From Isoetes taiwanensis (lineage: Eukaryota > Streptophyta > Lycopodiopsida > Isoetales > Isoetaceae), in NCBI GenBank assembly GCA_021234155.1, contig JAJEKV010000111.1, positions 1 through 64,000 of the forward strand: a DNA stretch of 64,000 nucleotides, written 5' to 3'. This document shows, one piece after another, positions 1 to 13,563 of this stretch; the stretch's first letter is position 1; every line of letters begins with the position of its first letter. Below the pieces are notes generated by a model, which saw only the letters and a list, made by a program, of their open reading frames with translations, made no database searches and was not told where the DNA came from. Position numbers and translations under genes: made by a program.

Positions 1-84
1 CCCTGATTCTAGATCGAACTTCAGTAACAGGCATGATATTAACCACATTGCTTTTAATTTTATGACCAAGTAATAAGTTCAAAA

Positions 85-3000
85 CTAACTCCTTGCTTCT
101 CGTACCTAGAAACAGGATGATCGGAACTACCAAACATATAAGCAGGGAAGTGGGCGATGGTAAAAGTCGGAATCAGGGCATGCTTTAGAATCTAAGAAAG
201 AAAATGACCACAGAAGATTGGAACCCAAAAGCCAAGATGCTATTCACGATGAGGACGATAGAATCCAAGAAAAGAACAGAGACAGGAATCAGAAACAGGC
301 AATAAGGTACTATGTAACAATAGAAATCATAAGAAGCAACATAGTGCAAGTAGGAACGAAAGCAGAAATGGGTCAAAGTGGGGTCTGATAGTGGAAGGTC
401 AAGCTCTGAAACTAGTGGTTCATCTAGTTCTGAATCTTCTGAAAGTGATGACGAAGAGGAGGGCAGCGAAAGGAACAGAAAGGAGAAGGGAGGGAGAAGG
501 GAGAGAGAGGGAGAAAGAAAAAGAAACGTAAGAAAAAGAGAAGGAAAGGAAAAGAAGATCCAGATGCAAGATAAAGAAAAAGAAAGAAAAGACAAAGCTA
601 ACAAACAAATGTGGACCTGTTACTGATTCATGGAAATATAAGGTGGTTAAGGAGATTGACTTGTGGTAAGCTGGTGGGAAAATTATGTTTGTAGGGTGTA
701 AGCATTTGTTAAAACTGTTGCTTACATGCTATCTAATGTCAATAACTTAGTGAGAATAATAATCATCAAGTCCAAAGTTTTGATTGCAAAATTTGGTCCA
801 GTTTGCATCCAATCAGATTAGTAAAAGTTTCAATATTAGTCAGGCAACTAGCATGTTCATGGCAGACTAGGTTGAACACAACAACAAAAGTAATCTCAGA
901 CAGCTTGTACATAGGTTATCTAAAGTCTCAGTTATGTTTGTCAGATGCTTTAGAACTTAGGAAGTTGTTGATGTTATTTTCCATCATTTTTTTTTGAAAT
1001 GGTGATAAAATCATTACTATTTTGAATCAGGAACAAACGACCAAAATTCAATGCATGGTTGGCAGAGGTGAAAAAAGTAAAAGCATATTTGGTGGATCAT
1101 TTTATCAGGTTATTTGTGCAGCAAGTTGTATAATTACCAACCCGAATTTAGCATTTTTTTTAATGTTAAAGTAATATCTGCAACAAAGGGATGCACAGGA
1201 TGTTCATATTGTTATCAAGCATTGGCTGTCTAAGTTTCATAGTTTTCTGCTTGATTATGTTGATGTCTATCGATAAAAACAGGGATTAAAATAGTTGTGC
1301 TCCAGTTGAAGTTTTGGGAGGCTTGGGGTCTTGTTCGTTTGTATGGCACTACATGCCATTAGCTGCCATATAAAAGGCCGGTGAACACTTGCAAGGGCCT
1401 GGATTTGATATGCACATTAAAATAATAAATTGTGTCATCTGACTTGCTCATTGCTTTCGGGATTGCCTTTGCCCATACAGGTCAAGAAGCAATTGCCACC
1501 ATGTCATTCTTGTGACAAGCGACTATCCTTACCACCCTTTTCTATCTAGATGATGAATGCCGAGGAGTCTTTCCATGGAAATCTTGCCATATTAGTTACT
1601 GTTATTTTCTATTTTTGAATAAATTTCTGCTTTCTGGTGACATTATAGTTTATGATGTTATTTACAGGTAAATTTGGAACATTACGAATTGGGAAGAGAA
1701 ACAGATGTTCAAAAAGAGTGTGTTTGATTTCATACTTTTATTTCTTTTGTCATTTGAACTTATTATATGTATAATCTAGCAATGTTCTTTGTTTCTTATC
1801 CCAATTTCTTCCATTACTAAACATTCCTGCAAAATATCATACTTCTACAAGAAATATTAGTGTCTTGGTCTATTCAAAGTGGGGAGTGGGGATCTGAAAC
1901 TACTTTTCATAGCTTGTTACACAGAATCATATGCTAAGCGTTTTCCATAAGGCACGTGAAACCAGAGCTTTTGTGCTGCCCATACTCTGTGCATGCCTTT
2001 ATGAATGGAACCAAAAGTTGATTACAATGGAGGTTTTTAATTTCCAAGTAATGTGTATGATACTTTATTAGAGTTGGATTTTGATAAACCATCCTCTCCA
2101 CGAGGGCAACTTCAGAGCGTCAGTGGTTCCATCGTCAAAATTACTGGTCAAGGGCCAGAAATATTACTGTATACTTTCTCCAGCAAGTATTCTGAAGCTT
2201 TTTTAGAAGGATAATAAGAACTAGATGGCATGACTTTTTGTTGAAGACATGTTTGCTCAATAGATGAACATATGCAGATAAGGTGCACCATCCTACTATT
2301 TTACATCCCCTGCCCTCCTCTTCCCTCCCTTTTTTCAATATTAAAAATTTTCTTCAGAAAATGCATTAGAATGATAATAATTTATCATGGTTGTTTTTTC
2401 AGATATATGGAAGACTATAACACTCGACATTTCCTTCAAATAAGTCACGTGATCAGGAGACTCCATCAAAATAGGGCCGATATGACAGTTGCTTATTAAG
2501 AGCTTGGATTGAGTAAAGCTTAAAATTTGGGAGATGGCACGAGATAATACAATCTTCTATTTTACCTAGATTTTTTTTCTTAACGTGAATGCATGGCTTT
2601 CAATAGTGTGCTAACAGGATGTGCATATTAAATACCTTGATGTTGCTTTTATTTCCAGTATAGATGGTTATAGTGATTTACAATAGGGGAGTTGCTTGGA
2701 AACTTTTCTCTTATATCCTGGGTCTAAAGGCACAATGCCATTTTTTGCAGATATTACGACCTTGATCTATATCATCGAAGAAAGTTGTTCAAGGTAGCAG
2801 AAAAAAGCAGCCAGGTCCCAGACAAAGCAAAGAGATGACAGAAATTTAATGATGAAGAACAACGGCGGTAATTCTCATGCAATTCCTGTTTGAACATTAT
2901 AAATGGAAATGAATATGCAACATATCTTCAGTGCTAACGTGCAACATGCATTCAGGCAAGAGTTAAAAGGTGCCGGGGAACAGCAAAAAAGCTGAAGTAG

Positions 3001-3379
3001 ATGCATTGGCGGTCAATGCAGTCTGGACAGGTAATGTTTGTTGGGATAATTTTCTCATTCGAATCTGCTTAATGAGGCCATGTTTTTATGGATTCAATTG
3101 CAGGCACAAGCAATGAGAGAGCAGGCCCAACTTAGAGAACAGATGCAATATCAGTATCGATTGGGAAACTTTGAGGTGAGGCTAGTGAAAAGTTTGTTTA
3201 AGACATTTCTATCTTGTTGATATATGGATGGACCTTTATGTGTATGGAAGTGATTATGATTTTTTTCATATTTCCAGGCAGCAGCTGCAATTCAAGGCGT
3301 TTTCGATCCTGATGCTGCTGCGCTGCTGCTGCTGCGTTGGGAAAATGAATCCCATTGTCTGAACAAGTTAAGCTGACAA
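85..3379 (+). pseudogene. Frame-disrupted multi-exon gene for a Lys/Glu/Ser-rich conserved plant nuclear-type protein
   Basis: Exon-like blocks with splice borders can be followed: about 85-665 (donor GTAAGC), 1031-about 1108, 2403-about 2450, 2751-about 2804, 2955-3030 (donor GTAATG), 3104-3175 (donor GTGAG) and 3278-3379 (stop TGA). The first is acidic and basic (SSSESSESDDEEE, then KE/RE-rich) and leads to GPVTDSW and IDLW; the Trp codon is split by the intron and resumes as NKRPKFNAWLAEVK. Later blocks give YMEDYNT, YYDLDLYHRRK, AMREQAQLREQM and YRLGNFEAAAAIQ. From memory these resemble a conserved plant protein of unknown function, possibly splicing-related, but I cannot name it. GPVT lies one frame off the upstream acidic ORF (shift near 601-612), an in-frame TAA follows GRW near 166, and the C-terminal end looks altered. 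It keeps introns, so it is not a processed copy. It could be a live gene with assembly errors. Confidence 0.5.
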
Positions 3380-3480
3380 GAACAATGCACAAGAACCCTT
3401 GACAGTTTACGAGATTCATTTGAGGTTATAAATGTCTGAGGCGGCAATTTTCAATTCACACGTACGAGATGTCTTCTCCA

Positions 3481-5115
3481 CGGATGAGGGAAGAATGGAA
3501 AAACATCATAAAAGAATGGCGAAGGACTTGGCAACCGATGAGGCATGTTATATGATATAATCTGCTCAGATTTTTGCTATCTTGAATACAAACTTTACAA
3601 ATGAAAATATGTTCATTGGTCATCCTACATGATAGTGTTCATCGTAGTACAAATGAAGCTTGTGACTGTAACGTTAATATCTTATTAAGACATTGGTTAA
3701 ATTGAATGAAAGTGAAATTGTTCGGCGTTCTCTTTTGCTTTGTAGAAAATATGGTAGGCTGGCTAGATGGTGGGTGCATCATCAGGTTTAGAAGTCCTGT
3801 ATTTGTAGGTTTTTTATGGTCGGCGGGGTCCTAAAAAAAAAAAAAAAAAAAAATTATATGTAAAACCAATGGTGTGGTTGAATGCTGCGTGAAGGTGTAA
3901 ATCAATGGTGTGGTTAAGTGGTTCAAATCCCATTGGTTTTAGATCCCGCTGCTTTTTTAGGATGCAAAAAGTAACTTATGCTATTGAGAAGCATTCCTTA
4001 TGCCTTTGTCTGATTTGACATAACTTATCAGGATGCAAAAAATGAGTGTAACTTATTGAATGTTCTATATATATTTTGCAACTTATTGAATGTTCTGTAT
4101 GCCTTTGTCTGATTGGCCATTGATGGGGGAGAATATTCTCGTCCTGGATCGAGGGCCCACAATTTTTGGCTTTACCCCTACGAAAGTTGCAATGGAACTA
4201 AACCAACAAGCCCAATGGATTGGCGAGCATGAAGCGAGCGAGGGAGGCCCACCCGGCTTGAGCATGAAAGCTCTACTTTCATGGATGAGGAAGAATGGAT
4301 GAGAACCATCATAAAAGGATGGCGAAGGACTTGGCTTAACCGATGAGGCATGTTATATGATATGATGCGCTTTCAGATTTTGCTATCTTGAATTACAAAC
4401 TTTACAAATGAAAATATGTTCATTGGTCATCCTACATGATAGTGTTCATCGTAGTACAAATGAAGCTTGTATTTGTAACGTTAATATCTTATTAAGACAT
4501 TTGTTAAAAATGAATGAAAGTTAAATTTTGGGCGTTCTCTTTTTGCTTTGTAGAAAATATGGTAAATTTGGCTAGATGGTGGGTGCATCAGGTTTAGAAG
4601 TCCTTTATTTGTAGGTTTTATGGAATTGAAGGGGTCCTAGAAAAATAAAATTATATGTAAAACCAATGGTGTGCTTAAATCTTTTGCGTGAAGGTGTAAA
4701 ATCAATGGTGTGGTTAAGTGATGTGTCCCTTTGGTTCAAATCCCATTGGGTTTAAATCCCGTTACTTTTAGGATGCAAAAGTAACTTATACAATTGAGGA
4801 AGCATTCCTTATGCCTTTGTCTGATTTGACATAACTTATCCCAGGATGCAAAAATGAGTAACTTATTGAATGTTCTATATATATTTTTGCAACTTATTGA
4901 ATGTTGTAACTTATTGAATGTTCTATATACCTTTGTCTGATTGGCCACTGATGGGGAGAATATTCTCTCTTGTCCTGGATCGAGGGCAACACAATTTTTT
5001 TGGCTTTACCCCTATGAAAGTTGCAATGGAACTAAACTAACAGCATGATAATGGATTGAAGCATGAGCATGAGTAGAAGCGAGAGGCCTTGCCGACTTGA
5101 GCATGAAAGCTCTGC
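3481..5115. repeat. Tandem duplication, two ~810-bp units
   Basis: Unit 1 (about 3481-4286) and unit 2 (about 4287-5115) align over their length at an offset near 805 bases. Both hold the same landmarks in order: GGCGAAGGACTTGG, a block ending TATTAAGACAT, GGTGGGTGCATCA, two short AACTTATTGAATGTTCT subrepeats, and TGGATCGAGGGC followed by GCATGAAAGCTCT. Indels and substitutions separate the copies, so the event is not recent. Unit 1 has a long A run at 3833-3853. No protein is recognisable in either unit. Confidence 0.85.
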
Positions 5116-6580
5116 TGCAAGATCAATAAAGCACAAAGCTCCAGCGAAAACAAACAGTCTAGAACCCAGTCGACATATCTATCCCAAGCCAGAAGATAAC
5201 TTTGTTTTTGGCAAGCTATGGCACTAGGTATGCAGTTTTGGAATTAAAAAGCACCAAAGCTTCTTCAGCAGGTGTAGTGCGGTGACGGAACTGAATGCAA
5301 CACGGATTCTGAGGGCCTAACCCCAGAAAACAGGGCTAGAAAATTCTATCCTCCATGCCACAACACCGATTTCATTCAAAGAAGAGACTCTACTGACTCA
5401 TATACACCCACAAATCCAAAGCTTAACAATATGTCTGCAAGCCAACATTCTGCACAATCACCCAAAACCAAGAATAAACAGACTAACATCATCATGCATG
5501 GATTCCTCATGTTTCTAAAATTTGCGAGATTTGTTTCTTTTTTATATCATGACAAAGAAACCATCTAAAACCCTTCAAAATAGAAAGAAACCTCCAAAAC
5601 AAGCAAGTTGCTCAGATTCCCTTAGATATACGGTTTTGAATACAATACTATGCAAGAATCAGAGTCCCAACCATTGCGAGAATACCCTCCCGCAATAAGA
5701 AACAAATTGTGCAAACTTAATGAGTGTTAACTTATCCAATTGCATGCCTTTCTTTGATTTGCCACTCATCCAATTTTTTGCCTTTCTCTAATTTGCCAGT
5801 CAAACATCGAGCCTCAAGTACATACTTTCATATTTATTTTATTAAATTTGATATCATCTCGGGTGTGCAAATATAATTTGGAGCTTGAGTGCTCGACAAA
5901 GCATCATAAAACAAAGAGGTACATATGAACAATATTTGAACATAGGGCCTCTTCTACCGTAAGGTCCAAAATATGGACTAAGAATGAATGTGCTATCATT
6001 TTAACATAATGCCACAGACGAAATTGTTGTTCCCTACATTATGCCTATCTAAAAAGTGCTCAAAGTAAGCATGTTCATAAGGCGAGCTAAGTCCAACCAG
6101 ACGAAATTGCCTGCTCTCTAACATCTATGTAATTGTTAGGGGGGATGTGATTACAAGTCATTCAATGAAACTGACAGTGCCACGACTAACTCTAGAAGGT
6201 TTGGAAGGGTTAAATGCTGCTTCAAGGTCACATACGATTTAATCTCAGAACTGAAGAAGAAGAAGCATTTGAATTACAACTGAACTATTTTAACAGGAGC
6301 GAGCGTCTTGGCGATTGGAATGTTTTATTCATGCAATGCATTCAACATGTCGCGTTTGATTACACATGATGAGATATAAAGAATGCGTAAAAATTTCAAC
6401 TGTCACTAACATCAAAGCATCTAACTTCTCCTGTTTGCCAAAAAGCTTTTGTCTAATCTAAGCTCTACGATATATAGGAATGAGATATATAAGAAGGAAT
6501 GAGCTTTGCTTTGTGCCATATGGAACTTTAAGTGCACACCTCTCTTTTCTTATTCTTCTGATAATCCCATTAAAGGTATG
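5116..6580. other. Unassigned AT-rich intergenic DNA
   Basis: No convincing coding sequence, RNA gene or retroelement terminus was seen here. The stretch is AT-rich and lies between the tandem duplication and the minisatellite. Confidence 0.5.
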
Positions 6581-6584
6581 TTTT

Positions 6585-7266
6585 AGCCTAGGGTGCATGT
6601 TGGAGCCTAGGTGGCATGTTGAGCCACCTTGGCATGTTTGAGCCTAGGTGGCACTTTGGAGACCTAGGTGGCATGTTGGAGCCATGGCATGTTTGAGCCA
6701 CCTTGGCATGTTGGAGCCTAGATGGCATGTTGGGCCAGGTGGCATGTTTCAACCAACTTGGCATGTTTTAGCCTAGGGTGCATGTTGGAGCCTACGTGGC
6801 ATGTTGGAGCCACCTTGGCATGTTGGAGCCAGCGTGGCATGTTTGAGCCAACTTGGCATGTTTTAGCCTAGGTGGCATGTTTGGCCACCTTGGCATGTTG
6901 GGGCGTGGCATGATTGAGCCATCTTTGAATGTTTAGCCACCTTGGCATGTTTAAGCCAAGGTGGCGTGTTGAAACCTAGGTGGCATGTTTGAGCCACCTT
7001 GGCATGTTGGACCCTAGGTGGCATGTTGTGAGCCACCTTGGCATGTTTGAGCCTAGGTGGCATGTTTGGGCCACCTTGCCATGTTTGAGCCACCTTGGCA
7101 TGTTGGAGCCTAGGTGGCATGTTGGAGCACATGTGGCATGTTTGAGCTACCTTGGCATGTTTGAGCCCGGGTGGCATGCGGGCCACCTTGGCATGTTGGA
7201 GCACATGTGGCATGTTGGAGCCACCTTGGTGGCATGTTTGAAACCTAGATGGCATGTTTGAGCCAA
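6585..7266. repeat. Minisatellite of a ~18-20 bp CATGTTGGAGCC-type unit
   Basis: About 35 head-to-tail copies of a short unit read roughly CATGTTGGAGCCTAGGTGG, alternating with a variant reading CATGTTTGAGCCACCTTGG. The GG/CC ends of neighbouring units make each pair partly self-complementary (CCTAGG, CCACCTTGG, CCAAGGTGG). Unit length drifts by one to three bases, so open frames on both strands here are by-products of the repeat. Confidence 0.93.
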
Positions 7267-7648
7267 GTGGGACGAGAAAAATTGGCTATTGCACATCCCT
7301 AGGTGGGAAAGCGTTATGCTCCTCAATCTGCGTTAGTTCACTTTCTGTAGTGCCGATTATACGCTACAATTATTACGAGTGGATGTCCACGATTAGGTGG
7401 CATTGAGACACCGGGGGCTTGAATCAAGTTCTTCATTAATGATTCTATGGATGTGGAAGTTAGGCTGGTTAAAAGTAACTTTTCTATAAATATGATTATA
7501 TATTATTCTTCTATTTGTAGGAGAGGAAAATAGTGTGAGCTTGCATTATCTTGTCATGCTTAGATGGGTGGCCTGCTTTCCGGTTGGATACGATTGTCCC
7601 TTTGGGTTTTTTTTATTCTGTCTACGCATTGTATTATGTATTATGATG
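7267..7648. other. Unassigned spacer left of the LINE
   Basis: No gene is visible. It ends at the candidate left target-site copy of the LINE (GAGTGTTATTAA, 7649-7660). Confidence 0.5.
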
Positions 7649-7862
7649 GAGTGTTATTAATTTTTTTTTTTTTTTTTTTTGAAGAAGCGTATCGACAATA
7701 TATTAAAGAATGGTAATGTTACAAAGCAAGTGAGGAGGAAGGGCGCCCCAAAGAGGCGGTGATACCTCGACCTCCACAACAAGCTGCAACTCTCTTGCTA
7801 TACAAGCTGGCCATCACCATCTACCACACCCAAAGTCATGGAAATGGAAAACTTCCGCTCTA

Positions 7863-10800
7863 CTAATCAAGGGAACACCAAAAGTTTTGAAATAGCTTGT
7901 ACAGTCGAGGAATCCGGAGAGGCTGCATTTCTGGCTGAATCCCCCTGAAAGATCCACAACCGCCGCCCGCTTCCAAATCAACCACACCAACCAAGCCCGC
8001 GGATGCAAGGCTTCTTTGCCGTCTGGCTGACCAAGCACCGGGATATACATGAAGCGGCAATTGTTGGCTATTCAATCTCACGAAGCGAGCCACGACCCAA
8101 TCGGGCAACCTTTGCAAGTGAGGGCATAAAAACGAGACAATGCTCCACGGTCTTGATGAAGGCCACAACAAAGGGCAAAGAGGGCTCACACCCGGCCTAA
8201 AGCCCGACTCACAAGGACATTCACCCGATCTGGCGGTGCACCACCTGCCCGAAGCACCCGAAACCCGGTGGGGAAGTGAGCTCCATGTCCGCGTCAAACC
8301 GGCGCCATCGAGAACCAGGAAGGCTGCGAGACCACTTGCACGAAAGGGCGGTGTCATGAATAGCCAACACCGGTAACAAGACCGCACAAAACAAGAAGAT
8401 ACAACATCACGGATGAACCTTCCAAACTGCACCGCACCACCACATCACCACGAGGGACTATAGGTATGTGTGGCGGAATACTCCCGCCACTTGTTCCCGG
8501 ATAGCCCGGTCCTTTGTCCCCGGTAGCGAGTTTCGAAGAACTCCCGCGAAGCTAGTGACCATCCCAATACCAATCCTCAAGGTGAGCACGGCTTCGCCTC
8601 CGAACTGCGTCAGAGCATGCAGTGGCGACCAAGGGCAAAATGCGGGGGTAGAGGAACCCACAAGAAAGGGAAGAGTGGTGATAAACTGAGGCATAATCTG
8701 GCTGGAAGAGCACACCGCCGCGTGATCCCAAGCCCATAACACCCCGTGAAAAGGGGATGCATGTGGGAAAGGCGGAGACCATACAACGGTGCCAGGGGCA
8801 ACTCTACATGCCGCAGGACGACTTTCCAAATGCCACACAATGGCGAAGAGATTGCCACAATAGTGCGCACCGGAGAAGATGCTCCATCTGCGAGAATGCT
8901 CCAAATAAACTTAGAGACCAACACCTTACTATGCGGTGCCAAATCCCGAATGGCCAAGCCCCCATCCTCCCGGGCGGAGACACTTCCACCAAGCCACTTT
9001 AACAAAGCCCCTTCATCCCGCCCCACACAAAATTTGAACAATCTTATCCAAAGCACGTATCTTACCCTCGGGGAGCTAACATCGCATATCTTTGTATACA
9101 CATGAGTGCTACAAAGTCTTGACTTGGCAATAGTGATCCTACACGCCATGGACAACTTGCTACCCTTCCACCAATTGAGGTGTTTTACGCAACCCCTGCA
9201 AAATCTCATCCCACACCCTCCCCATGAAACATCCCCTCAAAGGGAATACCCAATGACTTAGTACACACATTACCTGGAAGCACCTTCCAAGGGAATAGAG
9301 AGCCAAACAAGGGGGGGGGAGTCAGCTGGGCCCATAATCGCGGAGCATTTGCCCCAATTGAGAAAAGAATGCACGAGGCCAAGGAGAAAGTATCAGCAAA
9401 CCCTTCACATTCATAAATTCCTCTCTTACGCCACCAAGAAGAGAAAAGTGTCATCAATGAACTGGTTAATAATCTGTGACTACCATCCTGCATCGAAGCC
9501 CATCCACCACCCCCTCCTCCTCCACTGCTGCCAAAAACAAGCTGAAGGCGGTGCCTCCGCCCTGTCGTAAACAAAAATGGTGCCAAAGGGCACCCCACGG
9601 CGCTACCCCTCTGCCTAAGGAGAAAAAAGGCGGAGGGTTCACCAACACACAAGTAGCCGTCTTTGACCTATCGCGACTTCATGGTACATCTACGTAAAGC
9701 GTGGGACATTAGCGCTAACATCATGGCGTGGACAAGAACTCCCAGCGGACACTATCATAAGCTTTGGCAAAGTCAAGCTTAAGATAGGCAATGCCTTGAC
9801 ACCTGTTCTCTGGCCCAATAAAGGCCCTCATAAGCTGCGGCAACATTAGTCAAATGTTCCTCCGGGAACAAACCCAGACTGCACCTTACTAATGGAAGAA
9901 GTCAACACCGGCTTCAACTTCGGCCGGGGCTTTTTGCCAATAATCTTGTACCACAGGAGGGACAACAAGGATATAGGCCTCAATCATTAATAGTAGAAGG
10001 CTGCTTAACCTTAGGAATCAAAGGAAATGCATGCGGTATTCAAGATCCTATCCATGTGAGAAGGCTGCGGCAACTCAAGATACACACGGTACCGCAGACT
10101 CACCAGCCCACTCCCAATAAGTGCGAAAGAACTCCCACGGGGATGCCATCCAGCCCGGGACATTTATCCTTGGCCATGCACATACATGCCTCAGCTAAAT
10201 CCTCTACGGAGAGCTCTGCTCCAAGCTCTCACGTTGGTGAGGCAAAATAGATAACCGCGGCCCCAAAACAAGCTCCTGCATCTCCTGCTCATAGGGAAAG
10301 TGCGTTGCGCATAAAAAACCCGAGAAATGAGCATGCACATACCTCTGCAACTCAGCGGGATCCTCAAAGTCCGGCCATCGAGGCAAAGCAAGGGGCGCCA
10401 TAGATCTTTGCATATCGCCCATTTTACCTAAGGCTGCTCACGAAGAACACCGGCGAACTTGTATCCCCCTCCTTCAACCAGGTAAGGGCTGCCTTCCGCG
10501 CCCTCATGCACTTTAACCTGCTCAAAGCAACAATGCTGTTTGCAAACACTTGCATTCTCCCTAATGCCATCGAGAAATTTTAGCCGAATCTTCTCCAACT
10601 CGATAAAGACTATGCAACTCTGCTCCGCACCATTTTGCCTACCAAAGACCTTAGCAAAGCGGCTTCACCGGCCAGCGGTCACCATACCAGGACATACCCG
10701 CCGGAGATGAAAAGGTATCAAGCCACAACTCGGCCGGGCGAGAAATCCGCGCATCGGCCCGGTAGGGTGTTCAAGCGGGAACCCGTCAGAAGGCGAGAGG

Positions 10801-11245
10801 CAACGCACCCTATTGACTGGACAAAACACGAGGGTAATGATCAGAAATGGAGGTGGAGGCAGAATGTTACTCGGTATAAAGAAGGGCACACCATCAATGC
10901 GCATGGGGAAGCATAGCACCGGTCATGCCTAGCATACGCCGACCCGCACCAATCTGCCTATTACAATAGGTGAAGACAAGTCCCCGGGGACCTCAACCAA
11001 GGCCAAATCACGCAACAAAGCGAGACCCGGGTCCCTCTCAAATCCCTGCACAAAATTTGGGTGCGAGAACAAGGCGATCTTCTACTGGCTCTACCATATT
11101 GAAATCCCCTAACAACAACCAAGCAGCACGCAACCCCACCAAGGGCTGCGCAACTTATTCGGTTGTGGCCCACTAAAGCACCCGGTGAGAGGCTGATTAG
11201 GGGCATAAACATTAACAATCCCCACTCTTGCCGCCCTCCAACCAC
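7863..11245 (-). pseudogene. LINE ORF2 remnant (endonuclease, reverse transcriptase, C-terminal region)
   Basis: The endonuclease region is recognisable from NVYAP-type sequence and a degenerate GDFN-like stretch at about 11.2-11.0 kb. Reverse transcriptase motifs follow: AYLKLDFAKAYDSVRWEF at about 9735-9788 and a GCPLAPFLF-like block near 9.6 kb in a shifted frame. The longest clean stretch (9209-8610) encodes the post-palm region, with WWKGSKLSMACRI and EDGGLAIRDLAPHSKVLVSK, which resembles the plant LINE segment reading GGLGIRDL. The catalytic YADD box is not intact in any frame I followed. ORF2 nicks target DNA and copies the RNA there in active elements; this copy is dead by many frameshifts and stops. 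Confidence 0.8.
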
Positions 11246-11499
11246 TTAATTATTGCCCGCAGGCCAAACACATGCTGGCTGCGGTATGTGACACTGCACA
11301 TCCATCTTCAAGCAATAAGAGTACCCCCACTAGTCCGCCCGGAAGAAGAAGCAATAAAGCCAAAGCGCCTACCAACCATATTCATGAGCACGGACATATC
11401 ACCCTGTGACACTTATGCTCTGAATGCAAATAATATCGGGGCCTTAGCTGCCCGAAGTGCCAAAGAAATCACGGGCCCTCTTACTACTAGAGGGACCGC

Positions 11500-13051
11500 A
11501 CCCCCGCACATTCAAGGGAGGATCGACCTATTCATCCCGGAGGAGAAGTGTCCGCCCCACATGCCTACCCACCGGGCCATCAGCCCACTCCCACAAAGTC
11601 GGCATCTAGAGCGGAGGATTAATCGCGGCAATGTGACCCCGGCCGGCCGCTCGTGATATTCCACTTCCAACCGCGTGTTGGAAGTCCCCGAACACCTCCG
11701 CGAGTCATGAGCCACAACTCGTGATATTCCACTTCCAACCGTGTTGGAAGTCCCCGAACACCTCCATGGGAGTCATGGGCCACACTAGTCTCTACCTCCA
11801 GCGGGTTGCTCCAGCCACCTCATGCTTTCGGCATATCACAGCTCTTTGGGACATCCCAGCGGGATCACCAGCCCCTGCCACAACCCTGTCCTCGGATCTA
11901 GCCACAACCAAATCATCAGGCCCTCCCACGAGCCACCCGTCCCTAGCCCCGCCATCAAAGGGCGGCCCGGCGTAAGCCTGCCCGGCCTCGTCCACACCAC
12001 CTCTCCCTAACCACACCACCTCGTCCAGCGCCACTCCTTTGCACCGCGAGGTCCTCTTTGTGACCTCGGGGAACCGAGGAATCCGGGACATCAACACTGC
12101 AACCCCTACCACATCACAAGCACCCGGCGGGAGGGCGGGGATCATCAGCGAGGGGTCAAATGGTAGCACAATAGATGGAAACATCCCCGGATCTGAGCCA
12201 TTCAAAAGCTTCAATCGGAAAAGAAAATGCCGGGGACCACTCGCCTTTGGAAGAGAAGTAGGAGCCGGTACGCCATGACCGAGCAACCACGGATCTTGGG
12301 GACTGCGCACAATAGAATGAGCCAAATATACACCCGGGCCATTGGCCATAGAAACAAAGAAATCGGGCACCATCGGGTCGGGAGGAAGATCACGAATCTG
12401 GAACCAACGGGATTTTTAACATTTGTCAAAAAGCGGTGGACATTCTTTGGAGTATAATCTTGATACAACACATATGAATCATAGCGTATCCATCCCCGAC
12501 TAACCAATTGCCCGCCTGAAGACTTCGGCCTCAAACATGATTAGGAAGAAATTATTTGGTAAAATTTGAGGAGGCCCGATACACTGGGCAAACCAATCCG
12601 CCTCGGATGTCCAAGCCAAGCCAAGAGCTAAACCTCCACCGTGTCCAATATGTAACGGGTGAAATAGCCCAACTTTTGCAAATGAAACTAGATTCTCAAT
12701 GGTGCGAACATGCACGGTATGATCAATATCTATCCATGGAGTCTACGGAAGAGCTGCCTGCAAGTCAACAGTGATGATCCTCCACAAACTTGAGCTTCTT
12801 GAACAGGCCGGTTCTACACTCAGGAGCCTTGCGCTTAATCCAATCGAAAACCCCCGTAGGTGATCGCGAACAGCGGTGTCATTGCTCGCCGGTGTGGCGC
12901 CGCGGGATTTGGGGCTGCATACGGCACCCGGAGAGGTATCGAGAGGCACCCGGGGAGACACGCCGGCTACATGCACCCTAGAAGAGGCATCACCCGACAA
13001 GTGATCCCTTCCCAAGCGCGAGGAGGGAGGGCATCCGCAGATCCGGTTCAA
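11500..13051 (-). pseudogene. LINE ORF1 (gag-like, DUF4283-type) remnant
   Basis: Broken minus-strand frames encode DHLRGF near 12860, EAEVFRR and LVSRGWIRYDSYVLYQDYTP near 12440-12530, and a basic and proline-rich stretch toward 11.8 kb. The order and character match the nucleic-acid-binding ORF1 of plant L1 elements, which often has a DUF4283 domain. At least three frame changes break it. I see no intact CCHC zinc knuckle. The 68-bp tandem duplication at 11650-11783 lies in its 3' part. The assignment rests on context and partial motifs. Confidence 0.6.
11650..11783. repeat. 68-bp tandem duplication inside the LINE
   Basis: Two adjacent copies start with CTCGTGATATTCCACTTCC, at 11650 and at 11718, and end near GTCATGAGCCACA / GTCATGGGCCACA. 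They differ by a few substitutions and a two-base indel. The duplication is internal to the LINE and probably arose after insertion. Confidence 0.9.
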
Positions 13052-13563
13052 AGGGGCATGCTTGATGGAATCAAGACCGGAGTCTCAAAACACAATCTAC
13101 TTGGGTCTCGAATTATATTGAGGGAAGAGCAATCCACATACCTCTCAGCAGAGGGATTTCAAGAGCTCCCTCATCTACGCCACCAATTGCATGCCACTTC
13201 CCTACGACCCGGCGCCTCTTCATGCATGTTGAGACCCGCCCTTCCCCTTTCTTGGAGGATTCTTTCTCCTCGCCATCTCCCTTGGCTTCAGCCCCAAGCC
13301 ATGAGGCTCAATCGAGCCCCCCATCAACTGTCTGGCGGGAGCCATGTCATCCGGACCAGTCCGGAAATCAGCTGTTTGCAGCAAAAATCACATGCAAAAC
13401 AGCTGATGCTATACACCGCTGGAAAGAGCTCAGAGCAAGCTTTCCAACGAGCCCAAGCACGCCAAAATCCGACACCAGATAAGAGAGATATCACCGATCA
13501 AAGTTTTGCCGTCAGAACCCTAGCTCCAGGCGCCATAGTCATTGTTGCTGACGTCCTTCGAAA

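Noticed and set aside
3900-3960. tRNA-like B-box from GGTTCAAATCCC
   Set aside because: There is no matching A-box, acceptor stem or cloverleaf; the words belong to the 810-bp duplicated unit.
6863-7261. Overlapping open frames on both strands encoding His/Met/Pro-rich proteins (up to 130 residues)
   Set aside because: They lie entirely in the ~19-bp minisatellite and follow its period; no start context or family match.
6585-7266. Possible CRISPR-like array of short repeats
   Set aside because: There are no unique spacers; units are contiguous and diverging, in a eukaryotic genome.
7863-8432. Long minus-strand frames (for example 189 residues) read as an independent gene
   Set aside because: Position is the 3' end of the L1-type LINE before its poly(A) tail; overlapping plus-strand frames are shadows of the GC-rich element.
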